DNA of 64,000 nucleotides from Mesorhizobium sp. B2-1-1 (GTDB lineage: Bacteria > Pseudomonadota > Alphaproteobacteria > Rhizobiales > Rhizobiaceae), in assembly GCF_006442975.2 (NCBI RefSeq), contig NZ_CP083954.1, forward strand, positions 4,285,501 to 4,349,500, read 5' to 3'. The notes under the pieces were generated by a model that was given only the letters and a program-made list of their open reading frames with translations, was not told the origin of the DNA and made no database searches. Numbering within the stretch: the first letter of the stretch is position 1; the number at the start of each line of letters is the position of its first letter. Shown one piece after another: positions 51,695 to 60,209 of the stretch. A program made the translations under genes and the position numbers.

Positions 51695-52276
51695 TCAATA
51701 TGGATTGCGCGGCGCCCTGTCGGCCGACAATGTCGCGCGCGAGCGCTCGACCAGCGCCTGGATGGCGTCGGCCAGATGCGCCTCGGCGATGTTGTAGTCG
51801 CCACGCGCGACGCGGAGCTTGTGCGCTTCCATCAGCACGTCGGCATGGCCAAAGCCGGCCGGCGGCTCGAAACGGTAGGAAGCAAGTTCGATCAGCAGCC
51901 CAAGCGGATCCTCGAAATAGATCGAATCCATGAAACCGCGGTCCTTGACGCCACTGTGCTTGATGGCGCGCTCGTCAAGCCGGGCGACCGCCTGCAGGAA
52001 GGTGACGCGCGATACGGCAAAGGCGATGTGGTGGACGCAGCCCGTGTCGGTCGGCGTGCGGCGCTTTGCCGGCGTGCGGGTCTCGTCGGTAAAGATGGTG
52101 ATCAGCCGCCCGTCGCCCGGATCGAAATAGAGATGGCTTTCGGCTGCCTTGTCGAGGTTGGGTTGCTCGAAAATGAAAGACATGCCCAGCACGCCTTCCC
52201 AGAAATCGATCGATGTCTGGCGACCGGCGCCGACCAGCGTGATGTGATGGACGCCTTGCGATTGCAGTTTCTGCAT
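51695..52276 (-). CDS. VOC-family (glyoxalase/dioxygenase) metalloenzyme
   Basis: 193 residues with two VOC beta-alpha-beta-beta-beta modules: GVHHITLVGAGRQTSIDFWEGVLGM, then GCVHHIAFAVSRVTFLQAVARL and SIYFEDPLGLLIEL. Candidate metal ligands are His of VHHIT, His of VHHIAF and Glu of LIELAS, the pattern of type I ring-cleaving dioxygenases and their relatives. AGGGGGAG precedes the ATG at 52276. It lies 26 bases from the GST gene start and may be in one transcript with it. Confidence 0.85.
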   Translation of the reverse strand: MQKLQSQGVHHITLVGAGRQTSIDFWEGVLGMSFIFEQPNLDKAAESHLYFDPGDGRLITIFTDETRTPAKRRTPTDTGCVHHIAFAVSRVTFLQAVARLDERAIKHSGVKDRGFMDSIYFEDPLGLLIELASYRFEPPAGFGHADVLMEAHKLRVARGDYNIAEAHLADAIQALVERSRATLSADRAPRNPY

Positions 52277-52599
52277 TGCGTTCTCCCCCTGATGTCGGCG
52301 TTTCGATATCCGTAAGTGCCAGCTGTCAGGCCCACCGCGCATGATGCGAATGGCGTCTCTTATGCGAGCGCTGGCTTCCTGATCCGCACCGTTCCCTTGG
52401 CTCGCCGAACCTTACGCGCCGGCTTTGTGAGACGATGCTAAACCAATCAGTCGCGCCGCGCCAGAAGCCGCATCGGGATCGGCCCTGCCCCAACGCAAGC
52501 ACGGCGCTGGAGCAGCGCCATGCAAGGTTTCGCCCCTATAGCTGGCGGGAGCGGAGCCGACAGGGGCCGGAGCCGTTTTCACACAAGGCCGCTTGTCGC
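52277..52599. other. Divergent intergenic region
   Basis: 323 bases between the VOC gene and the first DMT transporter. The open frame upstream of the transporter extends into it (from 52435) but lacks membrane or family character. I see no clear promoter or conserved element. Confidence 0.5.
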
Positions 52600-53487
52600 A
52601 TGGCCGATGTCGCCATTCTCGAAACACGCGAAAGGGTTCTCGCCGGTATCCTCCTGACCGGCGCCGCCTATTTGCTTTTTTCGACGCAGGACGCTTCGAT
52701 CAAGCTGCTGGTAGCCGGCATGAGCGTCTGGCAGATCCTGTTCTTCCGCAGCATCACCATACTGACCGCCTGCGCGGCGATCGGCGGACGGCATCTCTAT
52801 GCGGAGACGGCGCGGTCGCCGATCGTGTGGCCGATGCTGTTGCGCAGCGTCTTCACCCTGGCGGCGTGGCTTTGTTATTACAATGCCGCGCGCAGCCTGC
52901 AGCTCGCCGAACTGACCACCGTCTATTACGCGGCCCCGATCATCGTCATCGTGCTTTCGGTGGTGATGCTTGGCGAAAAAGTGCCCATGCTACGCTGGCT
53001 GGCGGTGGCGATCGGCTTCGCCGGCGTCTTTGTCGCCTGCGACCCTGCCCATCTCGGCCTGTCCGTGCCGGTGCTGCTGGTGCTGGCCGCCGCTTTCCTG
53101 TGGGGCGTCGCCATCGTGCTGTTGCGCAAGACAGCACTTGCCGAGCGCTCGATGATCCAGCTCATGCTCAACAATTTCTATTTCCTGATATTCTCGGCGG
53201 TGCCCGCGCTGGTTTGGTGGCAGACGCCCGGCTGGAGCGAGCTGCTTCTGCTTGCCAGCGTCGGCGCGCTCGGCGGCTTGGCGCAGTATCTTCTCTTCGA
53301 AGGCATGAAACGGACGCCGGCCTCGATCATCGCGCCGCTGGAATACACTTCGCTGTTGTGGGCCTTCGCGCTCGGCTTCGCCATCTGGGGCGACGTGCCG
53401 CGTCGCGAAGTGTTTTTCGGCGCTGCTCTCATCATCACCGCAGGGCTGCTGATCGTCGGCGGCGAGCATTTCCGCAAACGGCTGTGA
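52600..53487 (+). CDS. EamA/DMT-superfamily transporter
   Basis: 295 residues, ten transmembrane helices in two EamA repeats (VLAGILLTGAAYLLFSTQDASIKLL; later VLLVLAAAFLWGVAIVLLR). DMT proteins of this type export or exchange metabolites such as amino acids or drugs; the substrate is unknown. The ATG at 52600 begins MADVAILETRER, which fits family starts better than the upstream ATG at 52435. A second EamA gene follows 55 bases later. Confidence 0.88.
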   Translation: MADVAILETRERVLAGILLTGAAYLLFSTQDASIKLLVAGMSVWQILFFRSITILTACAAIGGRHLYAETARSPIVWPMLLRSVFTLAAWLCYYNAARSLQLAELTTVYYAAPIIVIVLSVVMLGEKVPMLRWLAVAIGFAGVFVACDPAHLGLSVPVLLVLAAAFLWGVAIVLLRKTALAERSMIQLMLNNFYFLIFSAVPALVWWQTPGWSELLLLASVGALGGLAQYLLFEGMKRTPASIIAPLEYTSLLWAFALGFAIWGDVPRREVFFGAALIITAGLLIVGGEHFRKRL

Positions 53488-53542
53488 CGGGCCAGATTTC
53501 TGACACTACGATGTCAGGACAGAACCACGTAAATTGGCTTTC

Positions 53543-54445
53543 ATGACCGATGTAGCAGCCGCCACCGACACCGCAGAACGGACACTTGGCATCATCCTGG
53601 TGTCGTCGTCGGCGGCGGTGTTCGGATTGACCGGCGTGCTGACCAAATCGATCCATGCCGATCCGCTGACCATCACCTGCTGGCGCGGTTTCGTCGGCTC
53701 GATCCTGATCAGCCTCTATGTGCTGTGGCGCCGCCACCGCTCCGGCAACCGCGAGACGCTGCGGCTCGGCTGGCGCGGCTGGCTGCTGGCGGTGGAAGGC
53801 GCGCTGGCCAGCATCGCCTTCATCTGCGCCTTCAAATTCACCTTCGTCGCCAATGTCACGGTCATCTACGCGACGTCGCCTTTCATTGCCGCGCTGCTCG
53901 CCTTCCTGCTGGTGCGCGAGCCCTTCCGTCTTCAGACGATGTTAGCCGCCGCCGTCTCGCTTTGCGGCGTTGCGGTCATGGTCTGGTCGAGCTTCGGCAC
54001 AGGCAATCTGTTCGGAGACGGGCTGGCGCTGCTGATGACGATCGGCAGCGCGCTCTACATGATCATGGTGCGCGCCTTCCGCGACACGCCGGCGGTCTGG
54101 GCAGGCGCGGTCTCGGCCCTGCTGTTGTTCATACTCGGCTGGTTCGTCACCGACCCGCTTGCCGTCTCGGCAAGGGATGCCGTGCTGCTCGTCGCCTTCG
54201 GCTCGAGCTTCGCACTCTCCTCGATCCTGTGGACGGAAGGCGCGAGGCTTATCCCGGCGGCTGAATCCGGCCTGCTCGGCTCTGCCGAAGTGCCGTTCGC
54301 GATCCTGTTTGCCTTCCTTTTCCTGGCCGAGATACCGCCCATGGCCAGCATGATCGGCGGCGCAATCGTGCTTTGCGCGGTCTTTGCCCATGCCGGCCGC
54401 GACTGGCTGTCGGCAAAGCAGCAACAAGCGCCAGGTCCGTTGTGA
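53543..54445 (+). CDS. EamA/DMT-superfamily transporter, second copy
   Basis: 300 residues with ten helices in two EamA domains (LGIILVSSSAAVFGLTGVLTKS; AFGSSFALSSILWTEGARLIPAAESGLLGS). It is only loosely similar to its neighbour, so this is an old duplication or two different transporters. The ATG at 53543 is used; the TTG three codons earlier is unlikely. A C-rich structured element and a terminator follow. Confidence 0.88.
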   Translation: MTDVAAATDTAERTLGIILVSSSAAVFGLTGVLTKSIHADPLTITCWRGFVGSILISLYVLWRRHRSGNRETLRLGWRGWLLAVEGALASIAFICAFKFTFVANVTVIYATSPFIAALLAFLLVREPFRLQTMLAAAVSLCGVAVMVWSSFGTGNLFGDGLALLMTIGSALYMIMVRAFRDTPAVWAGAVSALLLFILGWFVTDPLAVSARDAVLLVAFGSSFALSSILWTEGARLIPAAESGLLGSAEVPFAILFAFLFLAEIPPMASMIGGAIVLCAVFAHAGRDWLSAKQQQAPGPL

Positions 54446-54505
54446 AAGCCGAGCCCAAAAAAATTTGCGCAGTCACGGAACCATCATCCCGTTCAGGCAT
54501 TGTTG

Positions 54506-54586
54506 AGCCGACGGACCACCCCCCGAGTCCCCCCAAACCCCTCGGTCCGTCCTACTCCAAGCCGACCGCAAGGTCGGCTTTTTCTT
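54506..54586 (+). ncRNA. Structured C-rich element with terminator, possible sRNA or 3' UTR
   Basis: GACGGACC (54510-54517) pairs with GGTCCGTC (54544-54551) and holds a 26-base loop made mostly of C-runs (CCCCCC, CCCCCC, CCCC). An intrinsic terminator follows (AAGCCGACC 54559-54567, loop GCAA, GGTCGGCTT 54572-54580, then TTTC). AGCCGAC at 54506-54512 repeats the terminator's left arm, so two alternative folds are possible. No promoter is evident; it may be processed from the transporter transcript. On the minus strand the loop is G-rich enough for a G-quadruplex. Confidence 0.5.
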
Positions 54587-54614
54587 TGGCCCCACGCCTG
54601 AAGACAGACGGCTG

Positions 54615-55478
54615 TCAGCCAAAAAGTCCTGGCACAGCCAGGCCGGTGCCGAGCAGTGCGGCCAGATCCCGCGCCGGGTTCTCGGCATCGGCGCGCAGCC
54701 GGATGGCGAATTCGGCAACGGGCACGGGCGGCAGGTCGAACGCGCGCGGTGCTTCGACGATGCCGGAATGGGCAAAGCGCGCGGTGCGCAGCGTCAGCGC
54801 GATGCCGGCCTTGACCGCCGTGCGCAGGCCGGCCAAGCTCGCGCTGCTGGCCGCGATGCGATAGCGCCGGCCGGCCGCATCGAGCGCCGAGATAGCCGCT
54901 TCGCGGAAGCCGCAATGCGGATCGAGCAGTGCAAGCGGCAACTCGTCCTGTCGCGCTGCCAGTCCTTTTTGCGAACAGAGCCACATCATCGGCTCGCGCA
55001 GCATGCCGATTTCGTCCGGCGTCGCAGCTTGCCGCATAACGATCGCCAGATCCAGGCTACCGCCCTGAAGGGCTTGCGCCAGCTCGGCGGAGCGGCCGAC
55101 GCGCAGCTCGATCCTGACACGCGGATGGCTTTCGGCGAAAGCACGCAATAGATCGGGCAAGCCGCTGTCGGCGAAATCCTGCGTCGTACCGATCGCGATG
55201 CGTCCGTCGGCCCTTGCGCCCTTCAGGCCGAGCCAGGCTTCACGATGCGCTGCAAGGATACGCCGGGCATGGCCGACAAGCTCCTCACCGGTCGGCGTCA
55301 GGCTGCGGCCCCTGCCCTGCGGCGCCAGCAACGGTTCGCCGACAGCCTCTTCCAGCCGCTGCATCTGCGCCGTCACAGCCGACGGTGAACGGCCGACGAT
55401 AGAGGCCGCCTGCGCCAGCGAGCCGCCGTCGGCGAAGGCGAGGAATGTCCTCAAGAGGTCGGGATCGAGCGTTTTCAT
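54615..55478 (-). CDS. LysR-family transcriptional regulator
   Basis: 287 residues. N-terminal winged helix (LLRTFLAFADGGSLAQAASIVGRSPSAVTAQMQRLEEAVGEPLL), then a substrate-binding domain from about residue 90. It diverges from the tautomerase gene at 55592 across 113 bases that contain a perfect dyad three bases from its start codon. The usual arrangement makes it the regulator of that gene and of itself. The coinducer is unknown. Confidence 0.9.
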   Translation of the reverse strand: MKTLDPDLLRTFLAFADGGSLAQAASIVGRSPSAVTAQMQRLEEAVGEPLLAPQGRGRSLTPTGEELVGHARRILAAHREAWLGLKGARADGRIAIGTTQDFADSGLPDLLRAFAESHPRVRIELRVGRSAELAQALQGGSLDLAIVMRQAATPDEIGMLREPMMWLCSQKGLAARQDELPLALLDPHCGFREAAISALDAAGRRYRIAASSASLAGLRTAVKAGIALTLRTARFAHSGIVEAPRAFDLPPVPVAEFAIRLRADAENPARDLAALLGTGLAVPGLFG

Positions 55479-55480
55479 AA

Positions 55481-55495
55481 TTCGATATTATCGAA
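55481..55495. promoter_or_regulatory. LysR-type binding site
   Basis: TTCGAT-ATT-ATCGAA is a perfect 15-base palindrome next to the LysR start codon. A further half-site TTCGAT recurs near 55512, the typical recognition-plus-activation site layout of LysR promoters. Confidence 0.65.
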
Positions 55496-55591
55496 GTATT
55501 CTCTGAAAACAATTCGATTTTCATGTTTCCTGGTTGATGACAGGGTTGCGTCATCGGCTGACAGAGGCCGCCAGAACCAAGGAGAAGGACA

Positions 55592-55999
55592 ATGCCCATC
55601 ATCAACGTCAGCGTCACCGGGAAGCCCGACGCCACGCTGTCCGCCAGGATCGCCAAGGAGGCGACCGAACTCACCGCCACGCACCTTCGCAAGGATCCGA
55701 CCATAACGGCGGTTGCCGTCTCTTATCTCGATCCGCAGCACTGGTTCGCCGGCGGCACGTCGCTGGCCGAGCATGGGACCAATACGTTCTGGCTCGACAT
55801 CAAGGTGGTCGACGGCACCAACACCAAGCTCGAGCTGGAAGCCTATCTCAAGGCGACCTTCGCCGCCTTCGGGCGCCTGCTCGGGTCCGTGCACGAAGAA
55901 AGCTACGCCTTCGTCCACGAAGTGCCGGCCGCCGCCTACGGTTATGGCGGCAAAACGCAGGAATTCCGCTTCATCAGCGGGAGACTGAAGGCGGCGTAA
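55592..55999 (+). CDS. Tautomerase-family protein (4-oxalocrotonate tautomerase-like)
   Basis: 135 residues. The conserved Pro2 after the initiator Met (MPIINVSVTGKPD) is the catalytic base exposed by Met removal. Residues up to about 75 form the beta-alpha-beta module; the C-terminal half (LLGSVHEESYAFVHEV) forms a second one, so it is a longer, fused member. AAGGAGAAGGAC precedes the ATG. It is divergent from the LysR gene, suggesting induction by an aromatic or keto-acid intermediate, an inference. Confidence 0.85.
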   Translation: MPIINVSVTGKPDATLSARIAKEATELTATHLRKDPTITAVAVSYLDPQHWFAGGTSLAEHGTNTFWLDIKVVDGTNTKLELEAYLKATFAAFGRLLGSVHEESYAFVHEVPAAAYGYGGKTQEFRFISGRLKAA

Positions 56000-56135
56000 A
56001 GGATGCCGCTTTTGCCCTTCCCTTCGTGAGAGGCGGCAAGAGGCCCTTGCGCATTGACCTTGCCCGCACATCGTCTAGGTTCTTGCCGAAGCGGCCGCAG
56101 AGCCGAGGTGCAAGGAACGTTGGGAGAGACGCGGC

Positions 56136-58358
56136 ATGATCCTGACACTGGCGCTGCTTGCGGGTCTGGTCGTGGCCTGGCTGCTGATCGGGGTAGTGGA
56201 AAAGTTCCGCCTCGGCCTGCGCTTTGCCCAGGCGCTGCTCTACGTGCCGTTCAAGCTCGCCTATCGGATCAGCGACAGCCGCATAGCAATCGCGCGCGAT
56301 GCGGTGGCGCCAGTCATCTATGTCATCTCACATCAGTCGCACTTCGAACCGGCGCTGATGCTGTCGCTGCTGCCTGACGACACGCTGCACATCCTCGACG
56401 GAGCCTCGGCCAGGGCACCATGGCTAGAGCCTTGGCGCGAGCTTGGCCGCACCATCGCCTTCAACGCCGAACACGTCTTCGTCAGCCGTAGGCTGGTGCG
56501 CGTGCTGAAGGGCAAGGGCCGGCTTGCCGTCTACCTGCCGGACGCGGTCGAGCCCGACGTCAAGTCGTTCCGGCTGTTTCGCGCTGTCACCCGCATCGCC
56601 ATGCAGGCCGACGCCCGCATCGTGCCGATCTTCGTCGGCGGCGCCCGCGACCTTCCTGTCTCGCTGACGCCGGCCAGCATCGCGCCAAGGCGCTGGTTCC
56701 CTCGCCTGTCGATCAGCGCATTGGAACCAATGACCATCGCCGAGCTGGTGGCGCGCATTCCCGACCAGGCCTCGAACACCAACGCGCTGTTCGACCGCTT
56801 CGCCGAGGCGCGCTTCGCAGCCGCCGATCTCGATCGCGGCCTGTTCCTGGCCATGCGTGACGCCGCAACCAGGGTCGGCGCATCGCATCCGATCATCGAG
56901 GACGTCGTCTCGGGCGCGCTCAGCTATCGAAAACTGTTTATCGGCGCGCGCGTGCTGGGCAGGCGTTTCGAGACGGTGACGGCGCCCGGCGAAGCGGTCG
57001 GCCTGCTCCTGCCCAACGCCAATGGCGTGGTGCTGTCCCTGGTCGGGCTGCTCTCGGCCGGTCGGGTGGCCGCGATGATCAACTACACCGCGGGTCCGGC
57101 CAGCGTCACCGCCGCCATCCGCACGGCGGTGATCCGCACGGTCGTCTCCTCCCGCGCCTTCATCGAGAAGGCCGACCTCGGCGATATCGTGACGGCGGTC
57201 GAAAAGGGCGGCGCGAAATTTCTCTGGCTGGAAGATACACGCGCAAGCGTGACGGCGCTGGAAAAGCTTACCGCCGCCTTGCTGTGGCGCTGGCCGCTGC
57301 AGCGCCAGGACGCAGCCAAACCCGCGGTCATCCTGTTCACCTCCGGTTCGGAAGGCACGCCGAAGGCGGTGGTGCTGTCGCACAAGAACCTTTACGCCAA
57401 CGCCATGCAGGCGGAAGCCCGTATCACCATCTCGCCGGCCGATATCCTGCTCAACATATTGCCTGTGTTCCACTCCTTCGGGCTGACGGGCGGCACCATC
57501 CTGCCGCTGGTCACAGGCGTAAAGTTGTTCCTCTACCCCTCGCCTCTCCACTACAAGATCATCCCCGAGATCGCCCGTAAGGTGAAGCCGACGGTCATGT
57601 TCGGCACCGACACTTTCCTCGCCAATTACGCGCGCACCGCCAAGGAGGGCGATTTTTCCAGCCTGCGCTTCGTCGTCGCCGGCGCCGAAGCGGTGAAGCC
57701 GGAAACCCGCCGCACCTATCGCGAGCGTTTCCAGGCCGAGATCATCGAAGGCTTTGGGCTGACCGAGGCCGCGCCCGTGGTTGCCGTCAACACCGCCATC
57801 CATAGCCGCGACGGCACCGTCGGGCGGCTGCTGCCGGCCATCCGCATGAAGCTCGAACCCGTCGACGGCATCGATGGCGCCGGCCGTCTGTGGCTCGACG
57901 GCCCGAATATGATGATGGGCTACATGACCGCCGACCGACCGGGCGAATTGCAGCGGCTCGAGGGCTGGCACGACACCGGCGACATCGTCTCGGTCGACCG
58001 CGAGGGCTTCATCACCATTCGCGGCCGGGCCAAGCGTTTCGCCAAGATCGCCGGCGAGATGGTGTCGCTGGGTGCGGTCGAGATGCTGGTGCAGTCGCTG
58101 TGGCCGGAAGAGCGCCATGCCGCCGTGGCGGTGCCCGACAAACGGCGCGGCGAGCGCATCGTGCTGGTGACCACCGCCGACGATGCGAGTGCCGAGGAAC
58201 TGCGCCAATTCGGCAAGAAGGCCGGGGCGGCCGAACTGATGGTGCCCAACGACATCGTCAAGGTGGAAGAGATCCCGGCGCTGGGCTCGGGCAAGACCGA
58301 CTATGTGTCGGCCCGCAGACTGGCCATCGATCGTCTGGGGCTGAGTGCGGCGGCGTAG
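56136..58358 (+). CDS. Aas-like fusion: acyltransferase-type domain plus AMP-forming acyl-ACP/CoA ligase
   Basis: 740 residues. The N-terminus has a membrane segment (LALLAGLVVAWLLIGVV) and a glycerolipid acyltransferase-like domain (about 60-210). The ligase half (about 280-730) has LFTSGSEGTPKAVVLSH for ATP, GFGLTEAAPVVAVNT, and HDTGDIVSVDREGFITIRGRAKRFAKIAGEM. E. coli Aas has the same order and re-acylates lysophospholipids. Here the acyltransferase HX4D box is SHQSHFEPAL (Glu for Asp) and the FPEG box reads YLPDAVEPD, so the acyltransferase site is degenerate or specialised. It is convergent with pssA. Confidence 0.85.
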   Translation: MILTLALLAGLVVAWLLIGVVEKFRLGLRFAQALLYVPFKLAYRISDSRIAIARDAVAPVIYVISHQSHFEPALMLSLLPDDTLHILDGASARAPWLEPWRELGRTIAFNAEHVFVSRRLVRVLKGKGRLAVYLPDAVEPDVKSFRLFRAVTRIAMQADARIVPIFVGGARDLPVSLTPASIAPRRWFPRLSISALEPMTIAELVARIPDQASNTNALFDRFAEARFAAADLDRGLFLAMRDAATRVGASHPIIEDVVSGALSYRKLFIGARVLGRRFETVTAPGEAVGLLLPNANGVVLSLVGLLSAGRVAAMINYTAGPASVTAAIRTAVIRTVVSSRAFIEKADLGDIVTAVEKGGAKFLWLEDTRASVTALEKLTAALLWRWPLQRQDAAKPAVILFTSGSEGTPKAVVLSHKNLYANAMQAEARITISPADILLNILPVFHSFGLTGGTILPLVTGVKLFLYPSPLHYKIIPEIARKVKPTVMFGTDTFLANYARTAKEGDFSSLRFVVAGAEAVKPETRRTYRERFQAEIIEGFGLTEAAPVVAVNTAIHSRDGTVGRLLPAIRMKLEPVDGIDGAGRLWLDGPNMMMGYMTADRPGELQRLEGWHDTGDIVSVDREGFITIRGRAKRFAKIAGEMVSLGAVEMLVQSLWPEERHAAVAVPDKRRGERIVLVTTADDASAEELRQFGKKAGAAELMVPNDIVKVEEIPALGSGKTDYVSARRLAIDRLGLSAAA

Positions 58359-58431
58359 GCGAACGGCCTGAAGGGTCGTCTCGCCTAAATCGCAGGCCCG
58401 GGCGCAAAGCGCTGGCCTTCAATGCACCCTC

Positions 58432-58448
58432 TGTCGCCTTCGGCGACA
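58432..58448. repeat. 7-bp inverted repeat in the Aas-like/pssA gap
   Basis: TGTCGCC-TTC-GGCGACA, a short perfect hairpin between the convergent genes. No T-run follows, so it is not a clear terminator. Confidence 0.4.
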
Positions 58449-58465
58449 TCCCCGCCTTCAAAGAG

Positions 58466-58482
58466 GGATAACAGCGTTATCC
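58466..58482. repeat. 7-bp inverted repeat overlapping the pssA stop codon
   Basis: GGATAAC-AGC-GTTATCC overlaps the last codons of pssA (stop at 58479-58477). Its location suggests a weak transcription end for one or both convergent genes. Confidence 0.4.
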
Positions 58483-59295
58483 TATATCCGAAGGCGGCAC
58501 CTGCTCGCCTTCCAGCCTGGCGCGCTTCGAATAGGCACGCACGCTGAAGGGCAGGAAGAGGAGATAACCGGCGACGGAGGCCGTCAGCGTGTACCAGGGA
58601 TAGGTCATCAAGAGCAGGATGTAGAGCACGACCCCCAGGATGACCGGCAATACCTTGTCACCCGGCACCTTGACGCTCTTACCCGAATAGACCGGCAAAC
58701 GGCTGACCAGCAGGAAGGCGACCAGTACGGTGAAGCCGGTGGCGATGAAGGCGGCCGGGCGGCCGGGCTCCAGCCCAAGCCGCAGGAAATACAGATAAAG
58801 CGGCAGCATCACCAGCACGGCGCCCGCCGGCGCCGGTACCCCAACGAAATATTCGGTCTGCCATGCCGGCCGCTCGGCCTTTTCCTCGTCAAGAACATTG
58901 AAGCGGGCGAGCCGCATGCCGCAGGCGATGGTGAACAAAAGGGCGGCAATCCAGCCCGGCGATCCCGCGCGGTCGAGCAGGAAAGCGTAAAGCACCAGCG
59001 CGGGCGCGACGCCGAAATTGACGATGTCGGCCAGCGAATCCATCTGCGCGCCGAATTTCGACGTTGCCTTCAGCATTCGCGCCAACCGGCCGTCTATGCC
59101 GTCGAGGAACGCGGCGAGCAGCACCATGACCACCGCGGGCTCGAAGCGGTTCTCGAAAGCGAAGCGGATGCCGGACAAGCCGGCACAGATGGCGAGCACC
59201 GTAACCAGATTGGGCAGCACCATGCGCATCGGGATTTCGCGGATGCGCGGGCCGCCGCTGGCATGCGCCTCGAATTTCTTGAACGGCGCGCCCAC
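58477..59295 (-). CDS. pssA: CDP-diacylglycerol-serine O-phosphatidyltransferase
   Basis: 272 residues, about eight membrane helices. The CDP-alcohol phosphotransferase motif DGIDGRLARMLKATSKFG with AQMDSLAD has all the conserved aspartates that bind metal and CDP-diacylglycerol. It makes phosphatidylserine, the precursor of phosphatidylethanolamine. The GTG at 59295, three bases after psd, is used; the ATG at about 59229 (MRMVLPNL) is possible. It belongs to the type II PssA of rhizobia. Confidence 0.94.
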   Translation of the reverse strand: MGAPFKKFEAHASGGPRIREIPMRMVLPNLVTVLAICAGLSGIRFAFENRFEPAVVMVLLAAFLDGIDGRLARMLKATSKFGAQMDSLADIVNFGVAPALVLYAFLLDRAGSPGWIAALLFTIACGMRLARFNVLDEEKAERPAWQTEYFVGVPAPAGAVLVMLPLYLYFLRLGLEPGRPAAFIATGFTVLVAFLLVSRLPVYSGKSVKVPGDKVLPVILGVVLYILLLMTYPWYTLTASVAGYLLFLPFSVRAYSKRARLEGEQVPPSDIG

Positions 59296-59298
59296 CGG

Positions 59299-59997
59299 TC
59301 AGGAGATCCGCACGAGAGGCGTGGCGGCGATACCGCCGAATTCCGCCAGCACCGTTTCGCCGGCGACGGCCGTCTGGCCGACGGCCACCCGTGGGGTCGC
59401 CGCCTCCGGCAGGAAGACATCGACGCGCGAACCGAAGCGGATCAGGCCGAAACGCTCGCCGATGGCGATCGAGCCGCCGGTCTCGGCCCAGCAGACGATG
59501 CGCCGCGCCACGAGGCCAGCGATCTGCACTGCCGCGACGGTGCCGTTGGGGCTGTCGATGACCAGCCCGTTGCGCTCGTTCTCGGTGCTTGCCTTGTCGA
59601 GTTCGGCATTGAGGAATTTCCCCGGCCGATGCTCGATACGGGAAATCTTGCCGCGCACCGGGGCGCGGTTCACGTGGCAGGAAAAGACGTTCATGAACAC
59701 CGATATGCGGGTCATTTCGGCATTGCCGAGGCCAAGCTCGCGCGGCGGCACGGCCGGGCCGACCGCCGAGATGACGCCATCGGCGGGGCTCACCACCAGA
59801 CTGTCATCGACCGGCGTCACCCGCTCGGGATCGCGGAAGAAATAGGCGCACCAGGCGGTGAGGATGAGCCCGATCCAAAACAGGATCGAGGAGAAATAGC
59901 CGAGGAAAAGCGTGCCCGCGCCGAAGGCGGCGATGAACGGATAGCCCTCGCGATGGATCGGTACGAACGCGTTCTTGACCGTATCGACAAGGCTCAT
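59299..59997 (-). CDS. psd: Phosphatidylserine decarboxylase proenzyme
   Basis: 232 residues, the short soluble-type Psd. Self-cleavage before the serine of [11 protein letters not shown] yields the pyruvoyl cofactor. One or two N-terminal membrane helices ([21 protein letters not shown]) anchor it. PADGVISAV and [11 protein letters not shown] are signature strands. It turns phosphatidylserine into phosphatidylethanolamine, the step after PssA. The ATG at 59997 fits the family; an earlier in-frame start at 60114 is not supported. Confidence 0.95.
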   Translation of the reverse strand: MSLVDTVKNAFVPIHREGYPFIAAFGAGTLFLGYFSSILFWIGLILTAWCAYFFRDPERVTPVDDSLVVSPADGVISAVGPAVPPRELGLGNAEMTRISVFMNVFSCHVNRAPVRGKISRIEHRPGKFLNAELDKASTENERNGLVIDSPNGTVAAVQIAGLVARRIVCWAETGGSIAIGERFGLIRFGSRVDVFLPEAATPRVAVGQTAVAGETVLAEFGGIAATPLVRIS

Positions 59998-60176
59998 GGG
60001 ATGGGGCAGTCCCTGTTTCAGGTTCGGCCTCAATAACCGAAACACCCTCTGCCCGCAACGCGACAATGGGGAAGGAGGGGCGCGCAGTAGCCTTTTAGAA
60101 TTGTCGGCCGCCATGTCGGCAAGCCATACGCTCGCCCGTCCTTGGCAGGACAGTGCCCCGCGACGCCTTCGGAACG

Positions 60177-60190
60177 GTGACGTGGGTCAC
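60177..60190. promoter_or_regulatory. 5-bp dyad upstream of the SMP-30 gene
   Basis: GTGAC-GTGG-GTCAC ends 19 bases before the ATG at 60210 in the psd/SMP-30 divergent region. A repressor site or a small hairpin; no regulator gene is adjacent. Confidence 0.35.
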
Positions 60191-60209
60191 GCAGCCAAGG
60201 AGCCAGCCA

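Noticed and set aside
54559..54586. Terminator of the LysR gene
   Set aside because: The T-run lies on the plus strand only; on the minus strand the stem is not followed by T residues.
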